Origin: Clostridia bacterium
GTDB lineage: Bacteria; Bacillota; Clostridia; Acetivibrionales; JAFADI01
DNA: 54,097 bases
Direction of reading: 5' to 3'
Assembly: GCA_026418695.1 (NCBI GenBank)
Contig: JAOAAU010000112.1
Coordinates: 1-54,097 of the forward strand
In this document: one piece after another, positions 45,548 to 54,097 of the stretch
How positions within the stretch are numbered: the stretch's first letter is position 1
How the letters are laid out: each line of letters starts with the position of its first letter
Position numbers and translations under genes: made by a program
The notes under the pieces: model-generated
Seen by the model: the letters and a program-made list of their open reading frames with translations, nothing else
What the model was told of the DNA's origin: nothing
The model's database searches: none

Positions 45548-45630
45548 AAACAGTAAAGATTAATCTAAATTCATTCAGCTAACTGGAAAGTCCAATTGCT
45601 GGCTCATTTGATTTCTCTAAACTACTGTTT
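45548..45630. repeat. Hairpin element B in the rny leader region
   Basis: Outer arms AAACAGT (45548-45554) and ACTGTTT (45624-45630), an inner stem ATTAATCTAAAT / ATTTGATTTCT, and a small CAGCTAACTGG / CCAATTGCTG stem at the tip. Sequence blocks and the flanking GATATC are shared with element A (32125-32195). The same strand that is sense in the ldh leader is antisense here, since rny is on the minus strand. That favours a palindromic repeat, though a hairpin would form in either strand. Confidence 0.6.
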
Positions 45631-45762
45631 GATATCCCTGAGCACTTGACAGAATCACTAAACATTTAATTATACTGTCAGGCATGAAACTCGCAGAAAG
45701 AACACAGAAATTAATGATAATTAAGCGTCTTTGCTCGTCACAGGTATTTCTAGCATAAATTC

Positions 45763-45791
45763 ATTTTAAACTTTTTTAAAATATGTGTCAA
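45763..45791 (-). promoter_or_regulatory. Vegetative promoter of rny
   Basis: The minus strand has a perfect TTGACA (45786-45791), a 17-base spacer and TAAAAT (45763-45768). Transcription would begin near 45756, giving an rny leader of about 280 bases that contains element B. The gap 45479-45806 otherwise contains nothing recognised. Confidence 0.72.
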
Positions 45792-45806
45792 GAAAAACAA
45801 CAAGTT

Positions 45807-46457
45807 TCATGAAAGCACAATACTGATGCCATCGTTCATTCCGATTCTATGGCATCGATCCGCCGTCTCACTCAGGTGCCTGTCGTGGGTTACCATAATA
45901 ATCTGACGGTTGAACATTTCGCTCACTTGTTTTAAAAATTCAGCCACCTGGTTGATATAATCCTCGCTGACATGTTTTGCCGGTTCATCTAGGATGATGG
46001 GTCCATCAATTTCCAGATTGCTGCATTGCAGCATAGCCACCCTGATGGCCAGGGAGATGATATCAACAACGCCTCCTCCGCGTGCATCCTGAGGCCTTGT
46101 TTTGATCAGTTCTCCGTTGATATTGCTGATCACATAGAATTCTGCTTCCGGTCTTCCTCGAACTTCATTGATTTCCACCCTGAATTCGATGTTGGAATCA
46201 AAAATATACTGCAAGCAGTTAGTAACGAGAGACTCGATCTGATGTCTCGATTGTTCCCTTGCATATTCAGATACCTTTTGCAAAAGAATTCTCACCTTTT
46301 CCAGAACATCGATGTGATTCAAAGTTCTACTCAGAACTAATTCCAACTCAGATCTCTGCTTTAAAAGCTGATCCCGTTTTCCTTTTTCATTGTAATAGTG
46401 CATTTTCAGGTTATCATACTTGGACTTTAACCGTTTCAGTTCGAGACCGTAATCCAT
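45807..46457 (-). CDS. Rad50/SbcC-like ATPase, C-terminal half only
   Basis: 216 residues. A coiled coil fills about residues 1-75. An ATPase C-lobe follows: an ABC-signature-like ARGGGVVDIISLAIRVAML (125-143), Walker B with D-loop GPIILDEPAKHVS (152-164; Asp157, Glu158), and an H-loop VTHDRH (His191). There is no Walker A, so it cannot hydrolyse ATP alone. ATG at 46457 follows AAAGGA by about ten bases, seven bases after the folD stop, so it is in the folD operon. No frameshift joins it to any other frame. The natural partner is a Walker-A-bearing half; one such protein is encoded at 23522-24976. Confidence 0.85.
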   Translation of the reverse strand: MDYGLELKRLKSKYDNLKMHYYNEKGKRDQLLKQRSELELVLSRTLNHIDVLEKVRILLQKVSEYAREQSRHQIESLVTNCLQYIFDSNIEFRVEINEVRGRPEAEFYVISNINGELIKTRPQDARGGGVVDIISLAIRVAMLQCSNLEIDGPIILDEPAKHVSEDYINQVAEFLKQVSEMFNRQIIMVTHDRHLSETADRCHRIGMNDGISIVLS

Positions 46458-46464
46458 ATGCTGC

Positions 46465-47322
46465 TTATCCTTTATTTGCTTGAAGTTTGGCTGCTTTTAC
46501 CGTATTTTTCATCAGCACGGCTCTGGTCATCGGACCTACACCGCCAGTTACTTTTGTGACGGCAGAGGCGATTTCTGAAACTGCTGCAAAATCTACGTCT
46601 CCGACCAGTTTATCTTCCGCAGTCTTACTAACGCCAACATCTATAACAACAGCTCCAGGTTTCACAAAGGATCCTTTGATAATTTCAGCTCTTCCTACTG
46701 CAGCGACAAGAATATCTGCTCTTTTGCATACTTCTTCCAAGTTCTTGGTTCTTGAGTGGCAAACGGTAACGGTGCCGTTTTTGGATAACAGCATGATCGC
46801 CTGCGGCTTTCCAACAATATTACTTCTCCCGACGACTACACATTCCTTGCCTGCTACATCAATTCCGTTTTCTTCAAGGAGTTCCATTACACCCGCTGGA
46901 GTACAGGGTAAAAATTCAGGCTTGCCAATCATTAACTTCCCTACATTCACTGGATGAAAACAGTCCGCATCCTTTTCCGGGTTGATTGCAAGGATTACTC
47001 TATCTTCGTCAATATGTTTGGGTACCGGTGATTGAACAAGAATAGCGCTAATCTTAGGATCATTGTTCAGCTTATGTATCAGAGCAAGCAATTCCTCTTC
47101 CGTTGTGCTCTCATCCAGTGCATATTCCTGGGATTCAATCCCGATCTCCGCACAGTCATTCTTTTTTAAATTCACATAAATTCTTGATGCCGGATCATTA
47201 CCAACAATAACCACTGCAAGACATGGATGAACTCCATTCTTTTTTAAATCTTCAACTGTCACTTTTAACTCATTTTTGATTTTTTTTGCCAGTTCGGTAC
47301 CGCTTAGAACTTTTGCGCTCAT
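46465..47322 (-). CDS. folD: Methylenetetrahydrofolate dehydrogenase / methenyltetrahydrofolate cyclohydrolase
   Basis: Bifunctional one-carbon enzyme of about 285 residues. Blocks are CLAVVIVGNDPASRIYV with the catalytic lysine in VNLKKNDCAEIGI, ILVQSPVPKHI, PCTPAGVMELLEE, GRSNIVGKPQAIML and VGGVGPMTRAVLM. The start is uncertain: ATG at 47322 (MSAKVLSG) is used; an in-frame TTG four codons upstream is closer to AAAGG. It lies downstream of a YgiQ-type gene and directly upstream of the ATPase half. Confidence 0.95.
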   Translation of the reverse strand: MSAKVLSGTELAKKIKNELKVTVEDLKKNGVHPCLAVVIVGNDPASRIYVNLKKNDCAEIGIESQEYALDESTTEEELLALIHKLNNDPKISAILVQSPVPKHIDEDRVILAINPEKDADCFHPVNVGKLMIGKPEFLPCTPAGVMELLEENGIDVAGKECVVVGRSNIVGKPQAIMLLSKNGTVTVCHSRTKNLEEVCKRADILVAAVGRAEIIKGSFVKPGAVVIDVGVSKTAEDKLVGDVDFAAVSEIASAVTKVTGGVGPMTRAVLMKNTVKAAKLQANKG

Positions 47323-47401
47323 TTGTGTGATCAAACCTTTCTATATAAATTTGGCAGGTCTACAAGTAACTTATAGCCTGCCTCATAAACCAAATTCAAT
47401 T

Positions 47402-49549
47402 TTATTTGATTCTCTTTCTATTGTCAATTTTTTTCACTTTTGACGATTCTTTGCGTTGATCGCTTTTCCGTTGGTCTTTTCGCTTTGGACCTTCCTGGGT
47501 GAAATCCTTTTTACTTTTCTCACCTTTCCCTTTATCTCTTCTTGTTCGATCCCGCACATCCTCATCTTTAACCCTTCGATCTTTTTTGTTTGCGTCTCTT
47601 TTCCCGTACTCCCTTTTTTCTATATCTTTTTTATTTGAATCCCGTTTGTTTTTTTCCTCTCTTCTCTTTTCTGCAAACCTGGCAGCTCCTTTAGGTCTGA
47701 TCAGACACTTCTTTCCAAAACCGATCAAGTCTTCTCTTCCGGCCTCAACAAGCGCATCATGCACCAAAATGTAGTTTTCCTTTTTCCGATACTGCAATAG
47801 CGCTCTTTGCATTGCTTTTTCCCTGGGAGTTCTTGGAACATAAACCTTTCTCATGGTTCTCGGATCTATTCCGGTATAGTACATACAGGTAGAAAGCGTT
47901 CCCGGCGTGGGATAAAAGTCCTGTACCTGCTCGGGAGTATACCCCATGTCTCTTAGGTACTCAGCAAGTTCAATCGCTGCATTCAAATCGCTCCCGGGGT
48001 GGCCGGAGATCATATAAGGCACCAAATATTGTTCCTTATTGATTTTTTTATTAATCTCATAAAACTTCTTTACAAACTTGTCATAGACCTTCCTTGTGGG
48101 TTTTCCCATTTTATCCAAAACCCTGTCCACGACATGCTCGGGGGCTACTTTCAATTGTCCGCTGACGTGGTGTTCGCAAAGCTCATAAAAGAAGTCGTCA
48201 TTCTTATCCAACATGAGGTAATCGTATCTTATTCCCGAACGAATAAATACTTTCTTTACTCCGGGCATTTCTCTCAGTTTCTTTAGCAAGCCGAGATACT
48301 CACTGTGGTCGACAATCAAGTTCTTGCAAGGCTCAGGATGCAAACACTGCTTACCTTTGCAGGTCCCGCTTTTCACCTGCTTTTCACAAGCTTTATGTCT
48401 GAAATTGGCGGTAGGACCTCCAATATCATGAATATATCCCTTGAACCCGGGCGCCCAGGTCAGTTTCTTTGCTTCATTCAGGATAGAAGCCTGGCTTCTG
48501 CTCTGGATCGCTCTTCCCTGATGGAAATTCAATGCACAAAAAGAGCAGCCGCCATAGCATCCGCGATGACTTGTTATACTGAACTCAACTTCACGGATAG
48601 CCGGTATGCCACCCTCTTTTTCATAGATAGGATGGTAGGTTCTTTCGTAGGGAAGTGCATAGACTCGATCCATTTCACTGACACTCATCGGCAGCGTAGG
48701 AGGATTCTGAATAACAAATCTGTCCCCATGCTTCTGTACTAAAGTGTTTCCAGTGATGGCATCTTGTTCGTCATATTGTATTTTAAAAGCTTTTGCATAA
48801 GCCATAGGATCTGAAGATACTTCTTCAAAGGATGGGAGCTTTGAAATTTTATTTTTCTTATCTCTGCCAGTATTGCTATTTGAATCCTTCAGGCTTTCAA
48901 AGTTCTCAGATTTTTGCTTTATATCTTCATCGACATTGCTAAAACTTGATATATATACCGTTCCGCGAATATTATTAATCTCATTGACCGGAGTCCCACT
49001 CTCTAATTCCTTTGCAATTTCGAGTATAGGTTTCTCCCCCATACCGTAGATTAATAGATCTGCTTTTGAGTCAAGCAATATTGAACGTCTGATTTTATTA
49101 TCCCAGTAATCATAATGGGCAAAGCGCCGAAGACTTGCCTCGATTCCTCCAATAATGATCGGCGTATCCTTAAATACTTCTCTTGCTTTATTCGCATAAA
49201 CAATAACTGCTCTGTCCGGTCTCATCCCTGCTTTGCCGCCGGGAGAATACTGGTCCTCACTTCTTGGCTTTTTTGTAGCTGTGTAGTGGTTTACCATAGA
49301 GTCAATGACTCCGGAGGAAATGAGAACTGCATATTTAGGACGTCCTAACGTCATGAAATCCTGACTGGATTTCCAATCAGGTTGCGCAATGATTCCTACC
49401 TTATATCCTTCGCTTTCAAGAAGTCTTGTGATGATCGCATGTCCAAAGCTGGGGTGATCGACGTAGGCATCTCCGCTGATGTAGAGAAAGTCTAATTGAT
49501 CCCACCCGCGCTGTTCCATGTCTTCTCTTGTAATCGGTAAAAAACTCAT
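47402..49549 (-). CDS. YgiQ family radical SAM protein
   Basis: 715 residues. The N-terminal B12-binding-like region begins [13 protein letters not shown] and has [19 protein letters not shown]. The radical SAM cluster motif is [19 protein letters not shown] (Cys-x3-Cys-x2-Cys). A C-terminal DUF3362-like block precedes a very basic, charged tail of about 75 residues (rich in Lys, Arg, Asp, Glu). The family is widespread but its substrate is unknown. ATG at 49549 follows AAAGGA. It is transcribed toward folD. The tail may bind RNA or nucleic acid; that is inference. Confidence 0.92.
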   Translation of the reverse strand: MSFLPITREDMEQRGWDQLDFLYISGDAYVDHPSFGHAIITRLLESEGYKVGIIAQPDWKSSQDFMTLGRPKYAVLISSGVIDSMVNHYTATKKPRSEDQYSPGGKAGMRPDRAVIVYANKAREVFKDTPIIIGGIEASLRRFAHYDYWDNKIRRSILLDSKADLLIYGMGEKPILEIAKELESGTPVNEINNIRGTVYISSFSNVDEDIKQKSENFESLKDSNSNTGRDKKNKISKLPSFEEVSSDPMAYAKAFKIQYDEQDAITGNTLVQKHGDRFVIQNPPTLPMSVSEMDRVYALPYERTYHPIYEKEGGIPAIREVEFSITSHRGCYGGCSFCALNFHQGRAIQSRSQASILNEAKKLTWAPGFKGYIHDIGGPTANFRHKACEKQVKSGTCKGKQCLHPEPCKNLIVDHSEYLGLLKKLREMPGVKKVFIRSGIRYDYLMLDKNDDFFYELCEHHVSGQLKVAPEHVVDRVLDKMGKPTRKVYDKFVKKFYEINKKINKEQYLVPYMISGHPGSDLNAAIELAEYLRDMGYTPEQVQDFYPTPGTLSTCMYYTGIDPRTMRKVYVPRTPREKAMQRALLQYRKKENYILVHDALVEAGREDLIGFGKKCLIRPKGAARFAEKRREEKNKRDSNKKDIEKREYGKRDANKKDRRVKDEDVRDRTRRDKGKGEKSKKDFTQEGPKRKDQRKSDQRKESSKVKKIDNRKRIK

Positions 49550-49702
49550 AGGGTTTCCTTTCTATATTTATTGCAGATATTATTAATAAGGAAACAATTC
49601 AATTTCTGCAATACTTGTTAAATAAATCAAACATCAAAAGTTACTCATTAATGCATTATTAATGTTTATCTTTATAAATCCATTTTTCATTTGTATATTT
49701 TA

Positions 49703-49732
49703 ACACAAAAACCGGTGGCTTAACCACCGGCG
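49703..49732 (-). terminator. Terminator after the TPR membrane protein gene
   Basis: A GC-rich stem CCGGTGG / CCACCGG (49712-49718 and 49724-49730) with a five-base loop, followed by a U-rich run in the minus-strand RNA. It separates the TPR gene from the YgiQ-type gene. Confidence 0.88.
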
Positions 49733-49774
49733 TTTTATTTTGAACGCGATTATCATAAATCTATGTTTCCCGCA

Positions 49775-51604
49775 CTATGACACCAATTCCTTAAACTCGG
49801 GCATCGATCTGATGTAATCAAAGGATTTATTGTATTTCGCCTCTTGTTTCAAATTAATGTTTAACTCCAACGCCCTTTTTAAACTATCTAAAGCAACGTC
49901 TTTTTTTCTGAGCAGCGCATAGACTTCAGAAAGGTTATAATAAATCTCACTGTCTTCTGTCTTCACCTTGAGAGCTCCTTTATACGCTTCAACCGCTTCA
50001 TTGTATCTTTTAAGCTCAGTCAAAGCTGCTCCAAGGTGAACCATGATTTCATGTTCATCCGGTTTTATTTCCAAAGCATTTTGATATGCATCTACGGCTT
50101 CCGAAGTTCTTCCCATTTCGGACAGTGTGATTCCCATATTGTAATACAAGCTGTATTCCTCAGGGTTTTTCTTTAATCCTTTTATGTAGATATTCAATGC
50201 TTCCAGATGTCTTCCTTGTGTAGAAAGCAAAATTCCAAGGTTGTTGTAGGCTTCTATGAAATCTTCCTTCAATTCGATAACCTTCTTAAAGGCTTGTGCA
50301 GCCTCCTCCTGTTGTCCCATTTCGTCTTGCGCTATTGCAAGATTAAACCAGCATTTATAGCTCTCGGGGTTTAATTCTAACGCTTTTCTAAATATTTCAA
50401 CTGCTTCTTCCTTTTTATTCATCTTATATAAGGTTGTGCCAAGGTTATAATAACCTTTATACTCGTCCGGCTTTTGCTTCACTACTTTTCTATAGATATC
50501 AAGTGCTTCTTCATGATTTCCGGCCTTAACAAGAATTTTTCCTAGTTCTTCATAGGCCTCGGAATAGTTGGAATTTAGTCGAATACATTCTTTCAAGGAC
50601 TCGGTAGCATCCTTGTATTGCTTTAATTCTCCGAAGAGTTTTCCTAAGATAAAATGAACATTGTAATTCTTTTTATCACTTTCAACAATTTTTTTATAAT
50701 ATTCGATGGCTTCATCCTTCTTGTTCAAGGCAATGAGTGTTCTGGCAATATTCTCATTGGCATCTTCAAGATTGGGGTTGATTTCCACTGCCTTTTTGTA
50801 GCTTTCCAGGGCCTGTTCATGTCTACCCAGCTTGAACAGCACATTGCCCATATTGTAATAAACCATATGCTCTTCATATCGAATATCAGCTTCCGTTTTG
50901 CTGAATGACAGATTGCTTTTCCGATCCTTTTTGTCAATCTTGAGGACATCATCTTTAGAATTGAGTTCATTGATATTCTTTTCATTGATCTCAAAGACTT
51001 TTCTATAATTCTGAAGCGCTTCCAAATAATTGCCCTGATTGAAGCAGATGTTTCCAAAATTATAATAGAGACTGGAACAATTATTGATCAGCCTGATGAG
51101 AGGTTGATAGACGTCGTATGCATTTTCATAGTCTTTTTTCTGAATAAAGACCTGGGCCTGATTCAAACTCTTTTTGATGTTTTTCAGTATATCATCTTTA
51201 TTAATGTTCAGGTCGTTTATGAGTTCAGGCACTTGCAGTTCCTTGATTAATGGGCGGATATTTTTTTCATTTGCCCCGTTGGCCTCTGCTTCCAATTCGG
51301 TTTTGGGAACAGCTTCAACAAATCCCTCATATACCCCTTGTTCTCTGATTTTTTTCATCATCCGGGTGTAATCATATACAAAATAGGTTCCTGGGATGAC
51401 CACACCAAAAACAATATAGACCGATTCAACGATATTGTTAGTTTGTACATTCCCGGTAAAACCAAGAATGGCAATGGTGATGGCAATAAGCTGCAAGCAG
51501 AAGCTAGCCAAAATTAAAACTTTTCGCCTTAAAAACAGCCGATAGGCCATGTAAATGAGAAGTAAAACCATAACTGCAATGATAAATGCAACGATAACAG
51601 ACAC
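49775..51604 (-). CDS. Tetratricopeptide-repeat membrane protein
   Basis: About 609 residues. Three hydrophobic segments near the N-terminus (roughly residues 3-20, 27-47 and 56-74) are followed by a long series of about 11-12 TPR units of 34 residues, e.g. YYNMGNVLFKLGRHEQALES and YNNLGILLSTQGRHLEAL. TPRs make protein-protein scaffolds; no catalytic domain is seen. GTG at 51604 follows AGGAGG by seven bases; an in-frame TTG eight codons upstream precedes the ribosome binding site. It lies between ftsK/spoIIIE and the ygiQ-type gene. Possibly a cell-division or envelope scaffold; function unknown. Confidence 0.9.
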   Translation of the reverse strand: MSVIVAFIIAVMVLLLIYMAYRLFLRRKVLILASFCLQLIAITIAILGFTGNVQTNNIVESVYIVFGVVIPGTYFVYDYTRMMKKIREQGVYEGFVEAVPKTELEAEANGANEKNIRPLIKELQVPELINDLNINKDDILKNIKKSLNQAQVFIQKKDYENAYDVYQPLIRLINNCSSLYYNFGNICFNQGNYLEALQNYRKVFEINEKNINELNSKDDVLKIDKKDRKSNLSFSKTEADIRYEEHMVYYNMGNVLFKLGRHEQALESYKKAVEINPNLEDANENIARTLIALNKKDEAIEYYKKIVESDKKNYNVHFILGKLFGELKQYKDATESLKECIRLNSNYSEAYEELGKILVKAGNHEEALDIYRKVVKQKPDEYKGYYNLGTTLYKMNKKEEAVEIFRKALELNPESYKCWFNLAIAQDEMGQQEEAAQAFKKVIELKEDFIEAYNNLGILLSTQGRHLEALNIYIKGLKKNPEEYSLYYNMGITLSEMGRTSEAVDAYQNALEIKPDEHEIMVHLGAALTELKRYNEAVEAYKGALKVKTEDSEIYYNLSEVYALLRKKDVALDSLKRALELNINLKQEAKYNKSFDYIRSMPEFKELVS

Positions 51605-51723
51605 TTCATTTCCTCCTTTATTATACAAATCAAGCTATAAATAATTATTACATTGAATTTGCGGAAATAGTTTATCTTCTGTTATTAGTAATTTATCATT
51701 TGTATAAAGGCGTTTGTTAACTA

Positions 51724-54093
51724 TTAAGCATTCTTTTTATTATCTTCGTTAAACTGCAATTCCTGCCACTGCTGTTTGCTGATCAACACTTGTCTGGGTT
51801 TGCTGCCTTCAAAAGCCCCAACAATTCCGCGGGCTTCCATTTGATCTACAATTCTGGCAGCCCTTGCGTAACCGACTTTGAACTTTCTTTGGATCAGTGA
51901 TACGGATGCCTGTCCTGCATCCACTACAAGACTGATGGCCTGAGGCAGAAGTTCGTCATTATCTCCGGGGTCTTCCTCTTCCGGTTCCTTTTCCCTGCTG
52001 ATTTCTTCAATAATATCATTATTGTATTCTGCAATACCGGTAGCCTTAATATGTTCTACGACTCTTTCCACTTCTTTGTCTGACACGAAACAACCTTTCA
52101 AGCGAATCGGCTTCGGTTCTCCAATCGGATAAAACAGCATATCCCCTTTTCCAAGCAGTTTTTCCGCCCCTGCCATATCCAGAATTGTTCTGGAGTCCAC
52201 CTGTGAAGCAACAGCAAACGATATTCTGGAAGGAATATTCGCTTTGATAACTCCGGTAATAACATCTACCGAAGGACGTTGGGTTGCGATAACCAAATGC
52301 ATTCCGGCAGCTCTGGCCATCTGAGCAAGTCTGCAAACTGCATCTTCAACATCATTGGGTGCCACCATCATCAAATCTGCCAACTCATCGATGATAATGA
52401 CAATCTGAGGTAATGTCTGAGATTCGCAAGCTTCCTTCATCATCGCATTGTATCCTTTAAGGTCACGGACACCTTTTTCTGCAAACAGCTTATATCTGTT
52501 GACCATTTCCTGAACTGCCCAATTCAATGCACCAGCAGCCTTACGTGGATCGGTAACAACAGGAATCAATAAATGCGGGATGCCATTGTAGATCCCGAGT
52601 TCAACAACTTTCGGGTCAACCATTAGCAGCTTGACTTCATTGGGTGATGCTTTATAAAGCAGACTGACGATCAAGCTGTTGATACATACACTCTTTCCTG
52701 AACCCGTTGCTCCTGCAACAAGCATATGCGGCATTTTGCCGATATCAGCAACAACACTCTTCCCCGAAATATCCTTTCCAACGGCAAAAGCCAATTTTGA
52801 GGATGATTCCAAGAAATCAGCGGATTCAATAACCTCTCTCAATAATACCGGAGTAACTTCTTTGTTGGGTACTTCTATACCGATCGCAGCTTTTCCGGGA
52901 ATCGGAGCTTCGATTCTCACGCCGGATGCAGCTAGATTCAACGATATATCATCAGACAGGTTCACAATTTTACTTACCTTCACACCAGGACTTGGCTGAA
53001 GTTCATATCTCGTAACAGCAGGTCCTCTGCTGACATTAACCACCTTTGCTTCAACTCCGAAGCTTTTCAGTGTTTCTTCGAGCTTTCTCGCGCCTTCAAG
53101 TGCAGCATTTTTTAGGGATTTTAAATTTACACCATCTTCATTGGATTCGTATAAAAGATCCAGCGGCGGGTAGTTATATTCTACATCCGTATTATGGATT
53201 TCAATATTCACTTGAGCTGCTTTTTGCGGCTTTTCTTTCTGCTTAAATTCAGCCACAGGTTCTTGCTTTTTCAGATCTGACATGATGAACTCGATGGCTT
53301 CTGTTTCCTGAATTGCCTCATCGGGTTCAGCTTTCTTTTTTGTATTTTTATCGGTCTTTTCCTTTAACTCTCTGGATGTCCTTTCGATATTCAGATCAAT
53401 AACCTTTTTCTGCGGTTTGAATTCCAAACTGAGGTTGTTATCGTTGCCTACCACGTCAGGCTCAACATCTTCTTCCTCATCCTCTTCCCTTTGTGCCCTC
53501 TCCTTTATTGTTGTTACCGTATTCTGATAGGAGCGGACAAAGAAGGATTGAACATTTCTAATAAAATTAGCGATAGAGATATTGGTGAGTAAAATAATAT
53601 CAATTATGGATAGTGTGACTAAAATGATGATGGTTCCCACAACCTGAAACATCGTCAAAAACGGAGTACTGATAAGTCCTCCAAGAACCCCGCCGCCTTT
53701 TAATGCTTTCCCATCTTCATAGAATTTCAGAACAGAGTCGAGTAAATCCCGGTTGATATATTCCTTACTGTCGTAAGATCCTGTTTGTAATAAGGAGGAA
53801 ACCAGCATAAAAAGGCAAAATGTATAAAGCATCCTTAGATTGAAATTGAGGGAATCCTTCTTAAATATCATAAAGACAGAGTAAACGATAATTAAAGGAG
53901 GAATCAAAAATGCGGGCAGCCCCATTAACCCCAGGAGGAATCCGCGAATAAACGTACCAAAAACTCCTATGGATTTTTCAAAATAGAAGCTTAATAGAAT
54001 GAGTACGCCCAGCGCAAATACAAGTAACCCCATAATCTCATGGTTATACTTGATGAATCCGCTTTCTTTTTTCTTGAATTTTTTCTTTTGCAC
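51724..54093 (-). CDS. ftsK: DNA translocase FtsK/SpoIIIE
   Basis: Septal motor that pumps chromosomal DNA at division and into the forespore. About four transmembrane segments lie in residues 20-175, followed by an acidic linker (200-300), then the alpha/beta RecA-like motor with Walker A GATGSGKS (461-468) and DELADLMM. The C-terminal winged-helix gamma domain (LISVV-like [19 protein letters not shown], near 720-785) reads KOPS/SRS. About 789 residues. The GTG at 54093 is close to the window edge and its ribosome binding site is outside, so the true start may lie further upstream; the visible protein looks nearly complete. Confidence 0.95.
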   Translation of the reverse strand: MQKKKFKKKESGFIKYNHEIMGLLVFALGVLILLSFYFEKSIGVFGTFIRGFLLGLMGLPAFLIPPLIIVYSVFMIFKKDSLNFNLRMLYTFCLFMLVSSLLQTGSYDSKEYINRDLLDSVLKFYEDGKALKGGGVLGGLISTPFLTMFQVVGTIIILVTLSIIDIILLTNISIANFIRNVQSFFVRSYQNTVTTIKERAQREEDEEEDVEPDVVGNDNNLSLEFKPQKKVIDLNIERTSRELKEKTDKNTKKKAEPDEAIQETEAIEFIMSDLKKQEPVAEFKQKEKPQKAAQVNIEIHNTDVEYNYPPLDLLYESNEDGVNLKSLKNAALEGARKLEETLKSFGVEAKVVNVSRGPAVTRYELQPSPGVKVSKIVNLSDDISLNLAASGVRIEAPIPGKAAIGIEVPNKEVTPVLLREVIESADFLESSSKLAFAVGKDISGKSVVADIGKMPHMLVAGATGSGKSVCINSLIVSLLYKASPNEVKLLMVDPKVVELGIYNGIPHLLIPVVTDPRKAAGALNWAVQEMVNRYKLFAEKGVRDLKGYNAMMKEACESQTLPQIVIIIDELADLMMVAPNDVEDAVCRLAQMARAAGMHLVIATQRPSVDVITGVIKANIPSRISFAVASQVDSRTILDMAGAEKLLGKGDMLFYPIGEPKPIRLKGCFVSDKEVERVVEHIKATGIAEYNNDIIEEISREKEPEEEDPGDNDELLPQAISLVVDAGQASVSLIQRKFKVGYARAARIVDQMEARGIVGAFEGSKPRQVLISKQQWQELQFNEDNKKNA

Positions 54094-54097
54094 TTTC

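Noticed and set aside
45641..45680. Plus-strand promoter-like TTGACA near 45647 with TATACT downstream
   Set aside because: Spacer is 19 bases and no plus-strand gene follows; it is part of an inverted repeat TTGACAG / CTGTCA in the rny leader.
47345..47390. Inverted repeat GGCAGG / CCTGCC between the ygiQ-type gene and folD
   Set aside because: The loop is long and no U-run follows, so it is not convincing as a terminator.
1..54097. CRISPR arrays, tRNA or rRNA genes, insertion sequences, prophage
   Set aside because: No regularly spaced repeats, no RNA gene signatures and no transposase or integrase reading frames were found.

Overview
The window is a chromosomal housekeeping segment of a low-to-moderate G+C, spore-forming member of the Clostridia (Firmicutes). 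This rests on gene content and order: PyrR-controlled pyrimidine genes with a type 1B dihydroorotate dehydrogenase (pyrD/pyrK), a FapR-headed fatty-acid operon, the rimO-pgsA-cinA-recA-recX and rny-ymdB-spoVS groups, two SpoVS paralogues, SpoIIIE/FtsK, many TTG/GTG starts and strong AGGAGG ribosome binding sites. No phage, insertion sequence, rRNA, tRNA or CRISPR array was seen. Almost all genes are on the minus strand; ldh and the moxR/DUF58/transglutaminase trio are on the plus strand.

Layout. (1) 269-12412: the complete UMP pathway in transcription order pyrR, pyrB, pyrC, pyrF, carA, carB, pyrK, pyrD, a histidine phosphatase, and a divergent pyrE-like gene, preceded by a PyrR-type attenuator. 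(2) 12590-14828: spoVS behind a sigma-H promoter, an Elp3-like radical SAM gene and rnc. (3) 14839-21149: fapR, plsX, fabH, fabD, fabG, acpP, fabF, with a FapR operator just downstream of the promoter. (4) 21282-31999: pgsA and rimO, a coiled-coil gene, an ATPase half and an Mre11-like nuclease, a polysaccharide deacetylase, recX, recA (with LexA box), murJ, cinA. (5) 32014-38117: ldh and the MoxR/DUF58/transglutaminase operon. (6) 38183-42311: rluD, lspA, an orphan oligopeptide-binding lipoprotein, pgeF. (7) 42443-45791: second spoVS, ymdB, rny. (8) 45807-54093: the other ATPase half, folD, a YgiQ radical SAM protein, a TPR membrane protein and ftsK/spoIIIE.

The most unusual observation is a Rad50/SbcC-like ATPase that appears to be encoded in pieces. 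An N-terminal half (Walker A, Q-loop, long coiled coil, terminal CxxC) lies beside an Mre11/SbcD-like nuclease and a short coiled-coil gene. A C-terminal half (signature motif, Walker B, H-loop) lies about 21 kb away in the folD operon. Other points are two spoVS genes with near-identical perfect sigma-H promoters, a pair of related hairpin elements in the ldh and rny leaders, a possible AUU start for rny, a PyrE with a degenerate PRPP loop, and a strong hairpin just before acpP.

All functions are inferred from motifs and context read by eye; no database search was possible.
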